Assembly (NCBI RefSeq): GCF_900100315.1
Contig: NZ_FNFF01000001.1
Location: 1,054,001 to 1,118,000 of the forward strand
DNA length: 64,000 nucleotides
Source of the DNA: Streptomyces indicus
Lineage (GTDB): Bacteria > Actinomycetota > Actinomycetes > Streptomycetales > Streptomycetaceae
Reading direction: 5' to 3'
In this document: positions 61,954-64,000 of the stretch, one piece after another
Position numbering within the stretch: position 1 is the stretch's first letter
How the letters are laid out: each line of letters starts with the position of its first letter
The notes under the pieces: generated by a model
Databases searched by the model: none
What the model was told of the DNA's origin: nothing
What the model saw: only the letters and a program-made list of their open reading frames with translations
Position numbers and translations under genes: made by a program

Positions 61954-63291
61954 GAGGCCGTTGACCTTGTCGTTGACGCTCTTGAGGGCGGACTCCGCCC
62001 CGGTCTGGCCGAGGATCACGGACTGGACCGCGTCCTGGACCAGCGGGTTGATCTCGGTGCCGTGCTCGGTGACGGGCAGCAGGAAGGTGCCGTCCTTGGA
62101 AGCGGCGGCGTCGGTGAAGGCCGTCACGTCACGGCCCTGCGCCTTGTGGGCCGCGAGGGCTTCCTCCGTGCCCGCCTTCTGGGCGGGGAACACGACGGCG
62201 TGCTTGCCCACGCTCTTCTGGCACTCCGGCGAGGCGAGGAACTTCACCCACTTCCAGGCCTCCTCCTTGTGCTCGGTGCCCGCCCAGATCGAGTCCGCGA
62301 GCCCGTTGATGGAGGACTTGCGCCCCTCGGGACCGGCCGGCAGCGGGGCGAAGGCGAACTTCTCCTTCACCTTGGGGTCCGTGAACATGGAGATGGTCCA
62401 GGAGCCGACGATGGTCATCGCGCCCTTGCCCGCGGTGATCAGCTCGGAGTTGGCCACGTCGGAGGACTTGTCGAAGCGCGGTGCGTAGCCCTTGTCGATC
62501 AGGTGCTTGAACCAGTCGATGGTGGCGGCGAGCTTGGGGTCGTCGTAGTTGTAGTGGGTGCCCCAGGGGTTCTTGTCGAGGTACTGGAAGCCTATGGAGG
62601 CGGCGAGCGGGCCCCAGCCGTTCTGCCCGTGCCCGCCGTCGGCCCACTCGGGCAGGAAGCCGTAGGTCTTGACGTGCTTCTTGTCGAAGTCGGGGTCGAG
62701 GCCGTTGCGGCCCTCGGCGTCGACGGTGGCCTTGGCGATCGCCTGCTCCAGGGTGCCGCCGTCCTGCGGGTTCCAGGTCAGGTCGGCGAGCTCCGCGGCG
62801 GACACGCCCTGCTTCTCGAAGTGCGCGGTGTTGTAGACCAGGCCCATCGTGTCCCAGTCCTTCGGCAGCCCGTACCGCTTGCCGTCCTTCACCCAGGTGT
62901 CGGCGAGGCCGGCCTGGAAGCCGCTGAGGTCCACCTTGTCGCGGTCGACCAGCGGCTGGACGTCGAGGAGCTGGCCGTTGGCGGCGAACTGCGGGTAGTA
63001 CGTGCTCTGGTTGGTCCACACGTCGGGCGCCTCGCCGGAGGCCAGCTGCGTGGTGAGGTTCTGCCAGTACTGGTCCCAGGCCGTCTGCGTGATCTTGACG
63101 GTGATGTCCGGGTTGGCCTTCTCGAAGGCGGTGGCGCACTCCTTGTACGCGGGCAGCTGCCGGTCGTCCCAGAGCCAGTAGTCGAGCGTGGTCTTTCCTC
63201 CGGCGCTGTCGGAACCTCCGCAGGAGACGAGACCGGCGGTGGCGGCCAGGCACAGCAGGGCTGCGCCCGCACGCCGGTTGATGGATCGCAT
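61945..63291 (-). CDS. Sugar ABC transporter substrate-binding lipoprotein (alpha-galactoside operon)
   Basis: The 448-residue protein has a lipoprotein signal with lipobox LVSC (Cys24) and the fold of family-1 solute-binding proteins: TTLDYWLWDDRQLPAYKECA, SGEAPDVWTNQSTYYPQFA and AGKGAMTIVGSWTISMF. It would capture alpha-galactosides outside the membrane. The operon order is permease, binding protein, alpha-galactosidase; the ATPase is absent, as in other Streptomyces sugar operons. Confidence 0.93.
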   Translation of the reverse strand: MRSINRRAGAALLCLAATAGLVSCGGSDSAGGKTTLDYWLWDDRQLPAYKECATAFEKANPDITVKITQTAWDQYWQNLTTQLASGEAPDVWTNQSTYYPQFAANGQLLDVQPLVDRDKVDLSGFQAGLADTWVKDGKRYGLPKDWDTMGLVYNTAHFEKQGVSAAELADLTWNPQDGGTLEQAIAKATVDAEGRNGLDPDFDKKHVKTYGFLPEWADGGHGQNGWGPLAASIGFQYLDKNPWGTHYNYDDPKLAATIDWFKHLIDKGYAPRFDKSSDVANSELITAGKGAMTIVGSWTISMFTDPKVKEKFAFAPLPAGPEGRKSSINGLADSIWAGTEHKEEAWKWVKFLASPECQKSVGKHAVVFPAQKAGTEEALAAHKAQGRDVTAFTDAAASKDGTFLLPVTEHGTEINPLVQDAVQSVILGQTGAESALKSVNDKVNGLFK

Positions 63292-63366
63292 GATGGCGAA
63301 CCTCTCTGATGGGTGGGTTACGGGAGGACGTGCGTGGTGCGGTGGGGGGGGGAGGAACCTGCCGGG

Positions 63367-64000
63367 CTACTTGATGCCGGTGAAGTTCAGGGACTCCACG
63401 AGGCGGCGGCCGACCAGGAGCAGGAGCAGCAGGACGGGCAGCACGGACAAGGTCGAACCCGCCATGAGGCCGGTCCAGTCGGGGTTGGTGTTGGGCGACT
63501 GCTGCTGGAAGATGCCGAGGGCCACGGTGAGCAGCCGGGTCTCCTCGTCGCGGCCGGTGAGCAGCGGCCAGAGGTAGTCCTTCCAGGCCCATACGGTCGT
63601 GGTCAGGCCGATGGTGATCAGCGGACCGCGGCTCATCGGCAGGACGACCCGCCAGAACACCCCCCAGGCGCCGACACCGTCGAGCACGGCGGCCTCCTCC
63701 ACCTCGCGCGGGATGGAGAGGAAGAACTGCCGCAGGAAGAACACGGCGAACGGGGTCATGAGGATGCTGGGCGCGACCATGCCGGCGAAGGTGCCGAGCC
63801 AGCCGAGGTTCTTCACGAGGACGAAGTTGGGCAGCAGCGTGAAGATCGGCGGCACCATCAGGGCGGCGATCAGGATGCCGAAGACGGCGTCGCGTCCGGG
63901 GAAGCGGAGCCGGGCGAACGCGTAGCCGGCCATCGCGCAGAACAGGGTCTGGAACGTGGCGATCAGCCCGCTGTAGACCACGGAGTTGAGCAGATAGCGC
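63367..64000 (-). CDS. Sugar ABC transporter permease, 5' end outside the window
   Basis: The visible 211 codons run in frame past the right edge (the first visible codons give RYLLNSVVYSG), so the internal GTG at 63981 is not the true start. Helices and the EAA loop VEEAAVLDGVGAWGVFWRVV mark a MalG-type permease. It precedes the binding-protein gene on the same strand, an order less common than binding protein first. A partner permease is probably just outside. Confidence 0.92.
   Translation of the reverse strand, partial: RYLLNSVVYSGLIATFQTLFCAMAGYAFARLRFPGRDAVFGILIAALMVPPIFTLLPNFVLVKNLGWLGTFAGMVAPSILMTPFAVFFLRQFFLSIPREVEEAAVLDGVGAWGVFWRVVLPMSRGPLITIGLTTTVWAWKDYLWPLLTGRDEETRLLTVALGIFQQQSPNTNPDWTGLMAGSTLSVLPVLLLLLLVGRRLVESLNFTGIK

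Overview
The window is very GC-rich DNA with strong G/C preference at third codon positions, frequent GTG starts, purine-rich ribosome binding sites and many ATGA/GTGA overlaps. Together with the gene families present (DUF574 methyltransferase, F420-dependent LLM oxidoreductase, maltokinase-cap protein, ROK and LacI sugar regulators, SpoIIE-type phosphatases) this points to a Streptomyces-like actinomycete chromosome. I cannot name the species. I see no rRNA, tRNA, CRISPR array, insertion sequence or prophage.

Layout. 1-3300: the tail of an unknown gene, an alanine-rich LEA-like membrane protein, a serine-less alpha/beta-hydrolase-like protein and an RsbW-type ATPase. 3422-8070: a translationally coupled six-gene stressosome-type operon (RsbR, RsbS, RsbT, ATPase-phosphatase fusion, RsbU-like phosphatase, RsbV) behind a sigma-B-like promoter. 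8118-16479: housekeeping and accessory enzymes (macrodomain, FAD amine-oxidase/phytoene-desaturase type protein, inositol phosphatase, gamma-glutamyltransferase, APH-type kinase, M15 peptidase, lipoate ligase, DUF4232 lipoprotein). 16585-18749: a NarL/DesK-type two-component system. 19151-24656: AhpD-like protein with a methyltransferase, a DUF3558-like protein, a tryptophanyl-tRNA synthetase behind a Trp-Trp leader peptide and attenuator-like hairpins, and a bacterial serpin.

24592-35185: a carbohydrate-utilisation locus. Two Tat-exported enzymes (GH26-like hydrolase; double beta-helix GH55/pectate-lyase-like protein) and a LacI repressor face a second, paralogous LacI repressor, an FAD oxidoreductase and a sugar ABC importer without its ATPase. 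The shared intergenic region has two promoters, each bracketed by a pair of palindromes. 35219-38164: DUF6578-like protein, NCS1 permease, DUF4239 protein. 38237-43342: a Pro-rich surface protein and a squalene/phytoene-synthase-like protein diverge from a coupled trio: an MpaB-type oxygenase fused to four EF-hands, a small PhaR-like protein with a hexapeptide repeat, and an ABC1/UbiB kinase. This is my best candidate for an undescribed system. 43452-55022: LLM oxidoreductase, DHFR-like protein, maltokinase-cap protein, membrane proteins, DUF4132, DUF574 methyltransferase, aldo/keto reductase, MerR regulator and a double hydrolase. 55057-58770: a large S8 subtilase. 59037-64000: an alpha-galactoside operon (ROK regulator, GH36 alpha-galactosidase, binding protein, permease) ending in two strong hairpins and running off the right edge.

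A pattern no single gene explains: at about nine genes the stop codon lies inside a short tandem duplication (units of 9, 18, 21, 22, 25, 33 or 39 bp), so extra copies of the gene end follow the real stop. Related 18-bp in-frame minisatellites occur inside two genes.
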